Notes: generated from the letters alone by a model not told the origin. Positions 17,512-32,000 are shown, numbered from the stretch's first letter. The stretch: 64,000 bases of DNA from Pseudomonadota bacterium (GCA_021785795.1 JAJYEK010000002.1:1-64000), one strand, 5' to 3'. A program made the numbers and translations.

Positions 17512-18747
17512 TCAGCCCGCCGACCGCCGGTTCTGGGCAGCTCTCTTGTGATCCAGGGCTGCCTGGTAGGACAGGATGGTCTTCGCCGCCACCCGGTCCC
17601 AGCTAAGGTGCGATTCGGCGCGTTCACGACCTTTCTGGACGATCTCGAGACGTAACGCCTCATCTGAAAGCAGCTTCAGGATTGCGTCCGCCAATGATCC
17701 GGGATCGTTTTCTGGAATCCATACCGCGGCATCACCCAGGTGATCCGGCAGCCCCGCGCGGCGCGTAGCAATGACGGCCGCGCCGTTCGCCAGCGCATTG
17801 GCGGCCGCCAATCCGGCGAAACTGCCGGTATAAGGCAGAACACAAAGGAGCGCTTTTCCGTACGCCTCCGAGGTGGCCTGCGCATCTATCTGGTTGCGCC
17901 ATTGCACGAGATCCTCAATTCCATTCTGCGCCGCGAGCTGCAATCCGTACTCCGGAGTCCTGTCGCCATAGTGGCCATGGATCACGAGACCAGGAGTCTT
18001 CTCACCCAATCGCGCCTTCACCATGGCCATGGCTTTGAAGAGCGAGTCGACTCCTTTACCGACATGGAGCCGGTGCGCCCCGTAGAATATGATGGTCTGC
18101 CTCGGGCCGTCGGGCATGGGCCGGACTTCCACCCCATGCTCCACCACGTCGATCCGTCCGCCGTCCACGCCCAATCCGATCAGACGCTCCTTCATGTCCG
18201 CGGCATGAACGATAATGCGGTCGGCGCGGTTGTAGGCCAGGTTGCTTTGCGGGTGCTCGGTTTGATGAGGATCCAGTTCGTGGACGGTGACGACCCGCGC
18301 CGCAACGGCTGGAAGGCGAAGCCAGTTGAACACCGCCACGGACCCATACGCATTGAGCGTTTGCTGGAAATGCACGACATCCGCATCGCCGTTGAAACTC
18401 AGATAGCGCTTCGCTCTTTGCAAGTAAATCAGCTGGCGGGCCTGCGTACGTAACCAATATTTGAGCGGGTTGTCCGACTTGAAATACCGGACATGCGGAA
18501 ACTCAAAATATTCGCATCGCCGATCATGGAACCGTCTCTTGACTTCTTCCGGGTGTCCGCAGCCGCAGTTGGAGGCAATTACGCCGACTTCCGACCCCAG
18601 CCGCCGCTCCAGGGCCTGGCGGAGCCCGTCGGTATACTCGCCGTAGGAAGTGGCAAACCAGCAGGAAATGATCTTTATTTTCAATGGTTGAATCCCGTTA
18701 GTGATTTCTTCGGAGCACTGGCGCACCACGTGCGCTTCGCGTTCCAT
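17512..18747 (-). CDS. Glycosyltransferase family 4 (GT-B fold)
   Basis: 411 residues from ATG 18747. Conserved sequence begins only near residue 23 (IKIISCWFATSYGEYTDGL), where an in-frame TTG offers an alternative start. The N-terminal domain has VVHFQQTLNAYGS and ADRIIVHAADMKERL; the C-terminal domain has FYGAHRLHVGKGVD and LPYTGSFAGLAAANALANGAAVIAT, a GT4 donor site in which the usual first Glu region is Ser/Gly-rich. A transferase acting early in repeat-unit assembly, coded second after the initiating sugar-phosphate transferase, is inferred. Confidence 0.8.
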   Translation of the reverse strand: MEREAHVVRQCSEEITNGIQPLKIKIISCWFATSYGEYTDGLRQALERRLGSEVGVIASNCGCGHPEEVKRRFHDRRCEYFEFPHVRYFKSDNPLKYWLRTQARQLIYLQRAKRYLSFNGDADVVHFQQTLNAYGSVAVFNWLRLPAVAARVVTVHELDPHQTEHPQSNLAYNRADRIIVHAADMKERLIGLGVDGGRIDVVEHGVEVRPMPDGPRQTIIFYGAHRLHVGKGVDSLFKAMAMVKARLGEKTPGLVIHGHYGDRTPEYGLQLAAQNGIEDLVQWRNQIDAQATSEAYGKALLCVLPYTGSFAGLAAANALANGAAVIATRRAGLPDHLGDAAVWIPENDPGSLADAILKLLSDEALRLEIVQKGRERAESHLSWDRVAAKTILSYQAALDHKRAAQNRRSAG

Positions 18748-19038
18748 CCCGGTGCCGGATGATCAGGCGCCGAACCCCCTGCAAGGTTTTGCAAACTGCA
18801 ACCTTACCTCACCGTTGAAAATACCTCGCACACTCCAGCTCGACGCGAACATCTGCTGCCAGCCTCCCTCAGCCGGCATAGCCGCATTGTGCCCTGGACT
18901 TCCCGGCCGGCGACACAGTCCGGCCGCTGCAACATAACCCTGGCCATATTCCTTCTCGGCCGCGCACCGAGCCGGATCATCGTCACGACCGAACTTGACC
19001 ACCGTGTCCGCGCGGCCACGTGAGCGCCCCGCCTACCG

Positions 19039-20436
19039 CTACCTCGATCCCTTCCCGAAGACGATGACCTGCACGGTCTGCAGGATAACCACGATATCCA
19101 GAAACAGGCTGTGGTTCTTCACATAGTACAGGTCATACTGCAGCTTTTCGATTGCATCCTCCACCGATGCTCCGTAGGAGCATCGTATCTGCGCCCATCC
19201 CGTGATTCCCGGCTTGACATTATGGCGGCACATGAAGAAGGGGATCTGTCGCGAAAGCTGTTCGACGAAATATGGCCTTTCCGGACGCGGTCCGACAAAA
19301 CTCATGTCCCCTTTTAGCACATTGAATATTTGCGGAAGCTCGTCGATGCGCAGCTTGCGTATGACCCGCCCGACGCGCGTAATGCGATCATCGTTCTCCA
19401 TTGCCCAGCGCGGCTTTCCGTCCTTTTCGGCATCTGCGCGCATGCTGCGGAACTTCAGGACATTAAACGGCACGCCCCCCTGCCCCACACGCTCCTGCCG
19501 GTACAGCACGGGCCCCCGGCTATCGAGCTTGATGAGCACGGCCGTCAAGAGCATTACGGGCAGCGATATCGCCAGGAGTACGCCGCTCACCAAAATATCA
19601 AAGGTGCGCTTGATCGAATCCGTGAACGGCCCGCGGGGAAATCCGTCGGAGAATATCATCCAGCTCGGATTCAGCGACTGAAGATATACATGTCCGGTCT
19701 CGCGCTCGAAAAACGAGGGCAGATCTATGACGTCGATGCCGTTGAGCTTGCACATAAGCACATCGTCGATCGGAAGTCCGCCGCCGCGGCGGTCCCGGAC
19801 GCCAACGACAATTTCGTCAATCTCGTGCTTCTTCGCGATCGCGCACAGGCTACCCTCCTCGGCAAGGACCTTGTCTTTGTTCACGAAGTGATGTCCGCCA
19901 CCCAGCGGTAGGTATCCGACCACGCGGAATCCCTGCTGGCCGTTTCCGGAACGCTCGAGGGCATCTATTTTTGCCGCACGCGTGCCGGTACCAAGCACCA
20001 GGATGCGCCGCTTGTTGTTGCCAATCTCGCCCAGCGAGAGATAGACGGACCGCACCGCCACAATGCTGGCGAATGCAATAATATAGGCAATACCGAATGC
20101 GACCCGGCCGACAAACAGCTTCGGCACCGCATAGAAGATCAGGCTCATCGCGGCGAGCCCGACGACAAAACTCACGGCAATCCGCCCGTAGTGCCACACC
20201 CGCGGCTGGTACTCGCGCTGGTAGAGGCCCATGGCGACCATGATGGCCAGCATGGCTACCGCAAAAGTGAACGCCCTCGGAAGTACCATTCCCAGACCGG
20301 CGCGCGGAATTCCACCCTCGTCCTTCCAGAACCAGGCCGCCACGCCGGCGTAAATCGACAGGAAGAGCACGCCAGTCTCCATGATACCGAGCACCAGCAA
20401 CGACGCCGGCATGTAATGCTTGAAAACTCGAATCAT
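19039..20436 (-). CDS. Undecaprenyl-phosphate sugar-phosphate transferase (EpsB/PEP-CTERM-locus type)
   Basis: 465 residues from ATG 20436 (GGAG nine bases before). Four to five membrane helices occupy the first 130 residues, followed by a Rossmann-like CoA-binding segment (RRILVLGTGTRAAKI). A further helix then leads into the catalytic bacterial sugar transferase domain (about 270-465) with RTFDILVSG, LKFRSMRADAE, LRIDELPQ and MSFVGPRPERP. This layout is that of TIGR03013-like enzymes associated with exosortase-A loci. It starts repeat-unit synthesis by moving a sugar-phosphate to the lipid carrier in the inner membrane. First gene of the locus, behind a structured leader. Confidence 0.9.
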   Translation of the reverse strand: MIRVFKHYMPASLLVLGIMETGVLFLSIYAGVAAWFWKDEGGIPRAGLGMVLPRAFTFAVAMLAIMVAMGLYQREYQPRVWHYGRIAVSFVVGLAAMSLIFYAVPKLFVGRVAFGIAYIIAFASIVAVRSVYLSLGEIGNNKRRILVLGTGTRAAKIDALERSGNGQQGFRVVGYLPLGGGHHFVNKDKVLAEEGSLCAIAKKHEIDEIVVGVRDRRGGGLPIDDVLMCKLNGIDVIDLPSFFERETGHVYLQSLNPSWMIFSDGFPRGPFTDSIKRTFDILVSGVLLAISLPVMLLTAVLIKLDSRGPVLYRQERVGQGGVPFNVLKFRSMRADAEKDGKPRWAMENDDRITRVGRVIRKLRIDELPQIFNVLKGDMSFVGPRPERPYFVEQLSRQIPFFMCRHNVKPGITGWAQIRCSYGASVEDAIEKLQYDLYYVKNHSLFLDIVVILQTVQVIVFGKGSR

Positions 20437-20527
20437 GCAGCGCGCTCCCAGACGCCGTGTGCTGCGTGACGGCAAAACCGTTTGAGCGGCCAATCCGTCT
20501 AGCAATTCTTCTTCCCGCCACCCACCC

Positions 20528-20548
20528 CGCATCTGCGCCGCAGATGCG
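20528..20548. repeat. Perfect 21-base inverted repeat in the exopolysaccharide leader
   Basis: Two arms of ten bases (CGCATCTGCG and CGCAGATGCG) flank a single C. It lies about 90 bases before the start codon of the sugar-phosphate transferase, inside the predicted transcript. It may act as a DNA operator or, in RNA, as a hairpin with a short loop. No T run follows, so it is not a simple terminator. Confidence 0.7.
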
Positions 20549-20664
20549 AATCCGGGACTACCTTTTGTTACAGTTACTTCGAGATGGAGAAAAGCGCATT
20601 GACCCGTCGCAATTTCGCGACGTCATGCGCCAATTATTAGTTGCGGCATCGGATTTATTGGATG

Positions 20665-20677
20665 TTCCGGACCGGAA
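20665..20677. repeat. 13-base dyad TTCCGG-A-CCGGAA
   Basis: Perfect dyad with one central base, in the exopolysaccharide leader about 60 bases after the predicted transcription start. Candidate operator for a dimeric regulator; no regulator is known. Confidence 0.5.
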
Positions 20678-20695
20678 ACACCGCCATATTGCCGC

Positions 20696-20713
20696 CAGGC
20701 CGTCACCGGCCTG
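20696..20713. repeat. Stem-loop CAGGCCG-TCAC-CGGCCTG
   Basis: Seven-base-pair GC-rich stem with a four-base loop, about 30 bases into the predicted exopolysaccharide transcript. A weaker stem (GTCGC/GCGAC, 20606-20621) lies further on. Confidence 0.55.
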
Positions 20714-20745
20714 CTCGCGAGCCCACCCGCAAGGAAATTTCCCTC

Positions 20746-20773
20746 ATTTTAACATTAGTCCAGGTCTTCTCAA
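20746..20773 (-). promoter_or_regulatory. Predicted sigma-70 promoter of the exopolysaccharide locus
   Basis: On the minus strand TTGAGA (20768-20773) and TAAAAT (20746-20751) each match the consensus in five of six positions, with a 16-base spacer. Transcription would start near 20739 and produce a leader of about 300 bases before the sugar-phosphate transferase. Motif evidence only. Confidence 0.5.
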
Positions 20774-20951
20774 TAGGCGCCGCCCTGCCATTATAGCTTT
20801 AATTTCTATGCAAAATTGTGGCACCAGACCATGGAGTGTATGCGGCCAACGGGCAGCCGCTCCGGGCGGCCCGGCTGATCGGGGTTTGCTGTGCGGCCCG
20901 CCCTGCGGCGGCCCGCATTGCCGCCGGTGATACCGGCCGAACGGGGTGAAA

Positions 20952-20981
20952 TTCAGCGATCGAGCCGGCCTGCAGTACAAT
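20952..20981 (+). promoter_or_regulatory. Possible promoter of ygfZ
   Basis: TTCAGC (20952-20957), an 18-base spacer and TACAAT (20976-20981) precede ygfZ by about 90 bases. The -35 element is weak. Confidence 0.3.
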
Positions 20982-21069
20982 GTATAGGCGATATGTGGCA
21001 GCCCGCGCTGCGTGGACCTGGTCGCAACCACCAAACGAACGCGCGCCTGCTGGAACGTGGGTCGACTAC

Positions 21070-22137
21070 ATGCAATCGAATCAGGAGTGGCTGGAGTTTC
21101 TGAAGGCTGGGGGTGCCGTGCTGGCCGATGGCGAAGTCAGCCACTTCGGGAACACGGAGTCGGAACGCCGCCATGTTGCCGCGGGCGATGTCATGGCGGA
21201 CCTGTCGCACCTGTCGCTGATCAGTGCCGCCGGAGAGGACGCCGGCAGCTTTCTGCAGGGCCAACTCAGCAACGATGTCTCGCTGGTCGCTGCCACCCGC
21301 AGTGAAATCGCGGCATACTGCAGCCCGCAGGGCCGCATGCTCGCCATTTTCCGGATATTCATGCGTGAAGGCACCTATTTTCTGCAGCTGCCCACAGGCC
21401 TGATGGAACCGACGCTCAAGCGCCTGCGGATGTTCGTGTTGCGCGCCAAGGTGAGGCTTGAGGATGTCGGCGCCGAATGGGTGCGCATCGGCGTCGCAGG
21501 GCCGAACACCCCGACGATGCTGTCGGAAGCGGGGATGCCTGCCCCTGACCGGGTCGATGCCTGCATGACTGCGGCAGAGGTCACCGTCCTGAGAGTTGCC
21601 GGACCCACGCCCCGCTTCGAACTCGTAGGCCGCGCGGCGGCGATGGTGCGTCTGTGGACGCAACTGCGTACGCGGCTTGTGCCGGTTGGTGCGGCTTCCT
21701 GGTCCTGGCTCGACCTCGCAGCCGCCATGCCGACGGTATTGCCGGGCACGACTGAACAGTTCGTCCCGCAGATGGCAAACCTCGATCTAGTCGGAGGAAT
21801 CAGCTTCAACAAAGGCTGCTACCCGGGGCAGGAGATCGTGGCGCGCATGCACTATCTGGGTCGCCTCAAGCAGCGCATGATCCGGGCGCGGGTCCGGACT
21901 GGAACGCGTCCGCAACCCGGGGCGCCGGTCTATGCGCCGGATTTTGTGGGACAATCGGCGGGAACCGTGGTTGATGCCCAGCCGGGCCCTGAGGACGGAT
22001 TCGATCTGCTCGCCGTAGTCCAGATCAGCAGCATCCGGAACGCGGAGCTGCATCTCGACAGCCCTTCCGGCCCAAGACTGCAACTGCTCGAGATGCCCTA
22101 CCCGCTAGAACTCGAATCGGCGGCGGCCAGCGGCTGA
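21070..22137 (+). CDS. ygfZ: tRNA-modifying / Fe-S cluster repair protein YgfZ
   Basis: 355 residues from ATG 21070; the frame is open to 20980, but homologues begin near this Met. The folate-binding GcvT-like fold is recognised by the YgfZ signature KGCYPGQEIVARMHYLG, with the conserved Cys at about residue 250. YgfZ supports Fe-S enzymes such as MiaB and uses a folate. It stands alone on the plus strand, divergent from the exopolysaccharide locus and convergent with ftsB. Confidence 0.9.
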   Translation: MQSNQEWLEFLKAGGAVLADGEVSHFGNTESERRHVAAGDVMADLSHLSLISAAGEDAGSFLQGQLSNDVSLVAATRSEIAAYCSPQGRMLAIFRIFMREGTYFLQLPTGLMEPTLKRLRMFVLRAKVRLEDVGAEWVRIGVAGPNTPTMLSEAGMPAPDRVDACMTAAEVTVLRVAGPTPRFELVGRAAAMVRLWTQLRTRLVPVGAASWSWLDLAAAMPTVLPGTTEQFVPQMANLDLVGGISFNKGCYPGQEIVARMHYLGRLKQRMIRARVRTGTRPQPGAPVYAPDFVGQSAGTVVDAQPGPEDGFDLLAVVQISSIRNAELHLDSPSGPRLQLLEMPYPLELESAAASG

Positions 22138-22179
22138 CGGAACGGTGCAGATGCGGTCACTGCCTGCGGCGCCCGGTCC

Positions 22180-22485
22180 TCAGCGCCGCGAGGCGCCGCT
22201 ACCCTCCCCGTCCTGCTGGATGACCTGATAGAAGGTTTCATTCTTCTTCACCATGCCGAGCTGGGAGCGTGCGAGATCCTGCACCGATGCCAGCCCCTGC
22301 CGGAGATCGAGCACCTTGGCGTCGAGCGCCTGATCGCGTTCGTTTACCCGCGCATTCTGTGCCTTTTGAATCGCGATCTCGTGCTTCAGCCGCCACAGGC
22401 TGACCGCACCTCCGGTGCCAAACCACAGCGTGTACTGCAGCAGCACCAGCAGCAGCCCGGCAAGCAAGTAGGCCGCAATTCTCAC
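22180..22485 (-). CDS. ftsB: Cell division protein FtsB
   Basis: 101 residues from GTG 22485. The longer open frame (to 22632) has an Arg-rich, non-conserved front. One membrane helix (about 4-22), then a coiled coil with LKHEIAIQKAQNARVNERDQ, then LARSQLGMVKKNETFYQVI, the FtsB/DivIC signature. FtsB bridges FtsL and FtsQ in the divisome at the inner membrane. It follows eno as in most gammaproteobacteria, here after 266 bases. ispD, its usual next neighbour, is not present. Confidence 0.88.
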   Translation of the reverse strand: MRIAAYLLAGLLLVLLQYTLWFGTGGAVSLWRLKHEIAIQKAQNARVNERDQALDAKVLDLRQGLASVQDLARSQLGMVKKNETFYQVIQQDGEGSGASRR

Positions 22486-22751
22486 CGCACCGTCATCCGA
22501 CCCCAACCGGGGTAGACGGACCCCATGCCGCAGTGCATGTGGAGCGAACGCAAACCGAAACCGGGCGCGATCCGCCGCACCAGCCACATTCTGCACCTTC
22601 CGCCTCCTTCCGCCGTCTCGGCGTTCCATCAATGGACCCGAAAGTCCCTGACACCCAAGCCCTGCCTTTCCGTAGTATAGGCATTCGCCACCGGATTGCT
22701 GCTACCCCATCGCGCCATCACGTGACTCGGCGTGACTGCTCGCAGACGGCA

Positions 22752-24095
<1,344 letters not shown>

Positions 24096-24123
24096 TTATC
24101 CCTGACTGTTGCGGCTGGGGCGC

Positions 24124-26690
<2,567 letters not shown>

Positions 26691-26767
26691 TTACCAGATG
26701 CCGGGTTCACGCACAATGAAAATGAGAATTGCACTGCCCATGGCAGCGGGAATGCCGACAGCACGCC

Positions 26768-28144
26768 CTAACAGGGCTCCCAGGCGAAGGCCACGCCGGG
26801 TTCCTGCGCCATCGCTGCGTACGGTTCGCACACCCACAGGTCGGCCACGGCCGCCAGCTCCCCGCCCACATACACCAAGGGAACGCGATCCCGCAGCCAG
26901 GGCTCCAGCCCGCAGCCCTGGAGCAGCTTCTTGAGCTTCTGGTGGTGCATCTTCCCGGGCAGGCGACAGGACTCCCCGCCACGGCGCAGCCGCACCTGCA
27001 CCGGCCGGCCTGCAAGACGTGCGCGCGCAAGTCCCCGGCCGGAGGCTTCCAGCGGGCGCAGTCGATAGCCGGTTCCCGGAATGGCGAGCGGGGCGGCCAG
27101 GTCCCAGTCGAGCGCCAAATCGCTGGCGACCGCCGTCAAGGGCGCCATGACGTGCAGCTCGTCGCGGTAGCGCCAGACCTCGGCCTGCGGCCAGGCGATG
27201 CGCGCGTGCCGCGACTTCGGCAGGAGCGCCAGCCGGTCATCGATCTCATCCAGATGCACGGTGCTCGGCGCGAGAAACCCCCGCACCCTCATCCAGTGCC
27301 GCAGGACGTTCCGCCTCCGCGCCCGCGACAGGGCCGCAAGCGCCGCAACAGACAATGACGGCGGTCGCAACCGCCCGTCACCGTGGCGGTGGCGAGCGAG
27401 GCAGCATGCCAGGTCCTGGGCCCCGACCTCATCGAGCAGCTGCAGCGTCTCGGCGGCATGCGCAGCGCTGCGTGCCAGCACCGCGCGGACACTCGGCCAG
27501 TACTCCTCGAGCTGCGGGATCAGCTGCTGCCGCAAACGGTTGCGACGGTAGCCCGTATCCAGGTTGCTTGGATCCTCAATCCATTCCAGGCCCTGGTCCA
27601 GGGCATAGCTACGCAGCGCCGCTCGGCTGAAGCTGAGCAGCGGCCTGGCGATTTGCCCCGGCCCGAACGGCGCCAGCGCTGGCATGCCGGCAAGACCACG
27701 TATCCCCGTCCCGCGCAGCAGCTGCAACAGCACGGTTTCAGCCTGGTCGTCCTGCTGGTGTCCGGTCACCAGGACGTCGCCGCTGCGCTGTTGACGTGCG
27801 AAGGCGGCGTAACGCGCTGCGCGCGCGGCCGCCTCTATCCCCTCGCCGCGCATCGGCCGCACTTCCAGCCCCTCGACCCGGCACGGGACTTCCAGGCCGG
27901 CGCACACTTGCAGGCAGTGGCGCGACCACTCGGCCGACGCCGGATGCAACCCGTGATCGACGTGCATGGCCTCCAGGCGCAGCGGCGCAGCGGCGCGCAG
28001 CGCCGCCAGGGCGTGCAGCAGGGAGTGCGAATCGAGACCGCCACTGTACGCGACCCGGAACGAGGTATCGGCTGCGAGGCGCAGATCCCCGAACAGCACC
28101 TGCCCCAGGGAGGTTGCGGAGAAACGATGCTCAGGTCTCGTCAA
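26768..28144 (-). CDS. tilS: tRNA(Ile)-lysidine synthetase
   Basis: 458 residues in the open frame, beginning at a TTG (28144) that overlaps the end of accA by 14 bases; a GTG at 28099 is an alternative start. The N-type PP-loop SGGLDS (34-39) and [24 protein letters not shown] are diagnostic. The C-terminal TilS domain is recognised around [15 protein letters not shown] and [10 protein letters not shown]. It adds lysine to C34 of the tRNA-Ile2 anticodon. Coupled to accA as in other gammaproteobacteria. Confidence 0.93.
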   Translation of the reverse strand: MTRPEHRFSATSLGQVLFGDLRLAADTSFRVAYSGGLDSHSLLHALAALRAAAPLRLEAMHVDHGLHPASAEWSRHCLQVCAGLEVPCRVEGLEVRPMRGEGIEAAARAARYAAFARQQRSGDVLVTGHQQDDQAETVLLQLLRGTGIRGLAGMPALAPFGPGQIARPLLSFSRAALRSYALDQGLEWIEDPSNLDTGYRRNRLRQQLIPQLEEYWPSVRAVLARSAAHAAETLQLLDEVGAQDLACCLARHRHGDGRLRPPSLSVAALAALSRARRRNVLRHWMRVRGFLAPSTVHLDEIDDRLALLPKSRHARIAWPQAEVWRYRDELHVMAPLTAVASDLALDWDLAAPLAIPGTGYRLRPLEASGRGLARARLAGRPVQVRLRRGGESCRLPGKMHHQKLKKLLQGCGLEPWLRDRVPLVYVGGELAAVADLWVCEPYAAMAQEPGVAFAWEPC

Positions 28145-29090
28145 ACTTGCCGTACTGCATGAGTCGCGCGTACCGGGCCGTCACCAACTGCTCGGCCGGA
28201 ACGCTGGCCAGGTTCTCCAGGCCCGACAACAAGGCCTGGCGCAGCGATGCGGCCATGGCATCAATGTCCCGGTGCGCGCCGCCAAGAGGTTCAGGCACCA
28301 CCTCATCGATGAGCCCAAGCTTGAGCAAGCTGTCGGCGGTGATGCCCATCGCTTCCGCCGCCAGCGCCGCCTTGTCCGCGCTCTTCCACAGGATGGAGGC
28401 ACATCCCTCCGGCGAAATCACCGAGTAGGTCGAGTACTGCAGCATCATGACACGGTCGGCGACCCCTATCGCCAGCGCTCCGCCCGACCCTCCTTCGCCG
28501 ATCACGGTGGCGAGTATGGGGGTCCCGAGGGACGCCATCGTATACAGGTTGCGCGCAATGGCCTCGCTCTGCCCCCGCTCCTCGGCACCGACACCGGGGT
28601 AAGCCCCCGGCGTGTCGATGAACGTAACCACCGGCATCTGGAACCGTTCTGCCGTTTTCATCACGCGCATTGCCTTGCGGTAGCCTTCCGGCCGCGGCAT
28701 TCCGAAATTTCGCCGCACCTTTTCGCGCGTGTCTCGGCCCTTCTGGTGGCCAATCACCGCCACCGAGTGGTCCTCGAGCCGCGCGATTCCGGCAACGATG
28801 GCGGGATCGTCGGCAAACGCGCGATCCCCGTGCAGTTCCTGAAAATCGGTGAATATGCGCCCGATATAGTCGAGGGTATAGGGCCGCTGCGGATGGCGGG
28901 CAAGCTGCGAGATCTGCCACGGCGTCAGGGAAGTGAATATGGACTCGGTTAGCTTGCGGCTCTTGAGCCGCAGACGGTTGATCTCTTCATTGATGTTCAG
29001 TTCGCTGTTCTTGTCGGCGAATCGCAATGCCTCGATCTTCGCCTCGAGATCGGCAATGGACTGCTCGAAATCCAGAAAATTGGGATTCAT
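28131..29090 (-). CDS. accA: Acetyl-CoA carboxylase carboxyltransferase alpha subunit
   Basis: 319 residues from ATG 29090; the longer frame is the antisense-like extension into dnaE. Starts [19 protein letters not shown], then [38 protein letters not shown] and [15 protein letters not shown], all typical of AccA. Makes malonyl-CoA with AccD and biotinylated AccB/AccC. Lies 2 bases after the dnaE stop and overlaps tilS. Confidence 0.96.
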   Translation of the reverse strand: MNPNFLDFEQSIADLEAKIEALRFADKNSELNINEEINRLRLKSRKLTESIFTSLTPWQISQLARHPQRPYTLDYIGRIFTDFQELHGDRAFADDPAIVAGIARLEDHSVAVIGHQKGRDTREKVRRNFGMPRPEGYRKAMRVMKTAERFQMPVVTFIDTPGAYPGVGAEERGQSEAIARNLYTMASLGTPILATVIGEGGSGGALAIGVADRVMMLQYSTYSVISPEGCASILWKSADKAALAAEAMGITADSLLKLGLIDEVVPEPLGGAHRDIDAMAASLRQALLSGLENLASVPAEQLVTARYARLMQYGKFDET

Positions 29091-29092
29091 GA

Positions 29093-32000
29093 CTAAACCT
29101 GGCGCGTCGCCCCGGCGTAGATTAAACGCACATGCTCTTGTCCTGCAAGCTGCCACAGGCGCTCCAGCACCGCACCGCTCGGTGTGATCCGCCACTCCTC
29201 GCCCAGAACGATCTGCGCCTCGGCGTCGGACCGGCGGTATTGAAGGTGCACCGGACACCGGCCGGGCGTCGCCGGTTTCAGAATCTCCTGCAGCTCGCGC
29301 GCGAACCCGTTTCCGGCCAGTTCCGCGTCCACGTCGATTTCCAGGCGGCTTGCCATGGCCGCGCGCGCCTGGTCGATGTCGTAGATCTTCTCCGCGCTCA
29401 TCCGGAAACCGCCCGAGTATTCGTCCACGCTCACCTGTCCTTCGACGATCAGAAGGTTATCCTTGCCGAGCAGCTCTCGGTGGCGCTCGTACAGCTCCGA
29501 GAACACGGCCAGCTCAAGCTGGCCGGTGCGATCGTCCAGAGTCACGAACGCCATGCGGTCGCCACGGCGAGTGTTCATCGTGCGCATCCCGACAACCAGC
29601 CCCGCCACCACCACAGGGCGGTCCTCGACCGGCTTCAGTTCCGCCAGACAGTTGTCGGTGATGTGCCGCAGCTCGGCTTCATAGCGCCTGATGGGATGGC
29701 CGGTGAGGTACAGGCCGAGCGTATCCTTTTCGCCCTGCAGGCGCTGCTCCTCGGACCACGGCGCGACCTCGGCAAGGCGCGGCGCTTCTGCCGGGACGCT
29801 GGCCGCGGAAAACAGGTCAACCTGTCCTGCATCGCGGTTCTTGCTGTACTGCCCGGCGGCGGCGAGCACGGTGTTGAGCGACGCCATCATCGCGGCGCGG
29901 TCCGGGCCGAGCCCGTCCAGCGCCCCGGCGCGAATCAGCGACTCGAGCACCCGCCGGTTCACCCGCCGCAGATCGATGCGCCGGCAAAGGTCGAACAGAT
30001 CACGGAATGGACCGCCACTGCGGCGCGCATCTAGGATGGCTTCGATGGCCGACTCGCCCAAGCCCTTGATGGCACCGAGACCGTACAGGATGGTGAGGCC
30101 GGGCTGCGGTTCGCCCTCTGCCGCCGGCGCGCTGGCAGCCCCGGGGTCAAGCGGCACAAAGGCGTAGTCGCAGCGATTGATATCAGGCGGCATAAGGCTT
30201 ATGCCCATGCTGCGGCATTCGGCGATCATGGTTACGACCTTGTCGGTCTTGTCCATGTCCGCCGTCAGTACCGCCGCCATGAACGCTGCCGGATAGTGTG
30301 CCTTGAGCCAGGCAGTCTGATACGTGATGAGCGCATAGGCTGCGGAATGCGAGCGGTTGAAGCCATAACCGGCAAACTTCTCAATCAGGTTGAAAATGTC
30401 ACCGGCGAGCTTACCGTCCACCTTGCGCGCCACCGCTCCGTTGACGAAGACATCGCGCTGCTTGGCCATCTCCTCGGGTTTCTTCTTGCCCATCGCGCGC
30501 CGCAGCAAGTCGGCGCTCCCGAGCGTGTATCCGGACAGCACCTGGGCAATCTGCATCACCTGCTCCTGGTACAGGATCACGCCGTATGTGGGCCTGAGGA
30601 TGGGTTCGAGGCTCGGATGCGGATACCGGATGCGTTCGCGGCCGTGCTTGCGGTTGACGAAATCGTCAACCATGCCGGACTGCAGCGGGCCGGGGCGGAA
30701 CAGCGCCACAAGCGCCACAATCTCTTCGAAGTTGTCGGGCTGCAGCCGCTGGATCAGATCCTTCATTCCGCGCGATTCGAGCTGGAACAGCGCGGTCGTG
30801 CGGCAGGACTTGAGCAGCGTAAAAGTCTCGGGGTCATCTATCGGTAGTCGTTCGATCACCAGCGGCGGCTCGCCGAGCCGCTCGCGCGTGGCGTTGACCG
30901 TTTTTACTGCCTTGTCGATGATGGTGAGATTGCGCAAGCCGAGAAAGTCGAACTTCACAAGCCCAATCGTCTCGACGTCCTTCATGTCCAACTGCGTCAC
31001 GAACTGCGTGCTTCCCTGTTCACAGTATAGAGGCATGAAATCCGTGAGCGCGCTCGGAGCGATCACCACGCCGGCTGCGTGTTTGCCGGCCGAACGCGCC
31101 AGCCCCTCGAGGGCGCGTGCCGTGTCGAGAAGAGCGCGCACGTCCTCCCCGCTCTCGTAGCGCTCCCGCAGCATCGGTTCGCGCTCGATCGCCTTGTCGA
31201 GCGTCATGTCGAGCTCCATCGGTATAAGCTTGGCAAGCTTGTCCACGTAGCCGTACGGATGATCGAGCACGCGACCGACGTCGCGGACCACCGCCTTTGC
31301 CGCCATCGTGCCGTGGGTGATGATCTGGCACACCTTCTCCTTGCCGTAGCGCCTGGTGACGTAGTCAATCACGCGGTCGCGTCCCTCGATGCAGAAATCC
31401 ACGTCGAAATCCGGCAGCGATACACGCTCTGGATTGAGGAATCGCTCGAACAGCAGGTCGTACTTGATCGGATCGAGCGCCGTGATGCCCATGGCGTAGG
31501 CAACGAGCGAGCCGGCGCCTGACCCGCGCCCCGGCCCGACCGGCACGCCGTGATCACGGGCCCACTGTATGAAGTCCGCGACAATCAGGAAATAGCCGGC
31601 GAACCCCATCTGCACGATGACGCCGAGCTCCAAATCGAGCCGCTTCTGGTACTCGTCCGCGCATGCTACGCGCGCCTCCTCGGGAAGGAGCTGCAGTCGT
31701 GCCTCCAGGCCGGTGCAGGCCTGCTGGCGCAGCATCTCGTCGACACTCTGGCCAGGGGGCAGCGGAAAATCCGGAAGATAATAGCGCCCGAACTCCAGGC
31801 GTAGGTTGCAGCGGCGGGCAATCTCCACCGAATTCTCGATCGCCTCGGGAAGATCCCGGAACAGGGCCGCCATTTCTGCGGCGGAACGGAAATACTGCTG
31901 TTCGGTATAGCGCCGCGGGCGGCGGCTGTCCGTGAGGATGCGCCCGTCCTGGATGCATACCCGCACCTCGTGCGCCTCGAAATCCTCGGGACGCAAAAAC

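Larger units (their letters stand above)
20437..21069. other. 633-base divergent control region between the exopolysaccharide locus and ygfZ
   Basis: No gene. The middle (20570-20820) is much richer in A+T than the rest of the window. It holds a minus-strand promoter (20746-20773), a perfect TATAAT on the minus strand at 20790-20795 without a good -35, and four inverted repeats inside the predicted leader. On the plus side a weak promoter for ygfZ lies at 20952-20981. Confidence 0.6.

Noticed and set aside
18763..19002. 79-residue minus frame between the sugar transferase and GT4
   Set aside because: No ribosome binding site or recognisable sequence; the 291-base gap is treated as non-coding.
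20655..20700. GGCGGTGTTTCC in the exopolysaccharide leader, resembling the RfaH ops element
   Set aside because: Only the first six bases of the ops core match and there is no rfaH evidence in the window.
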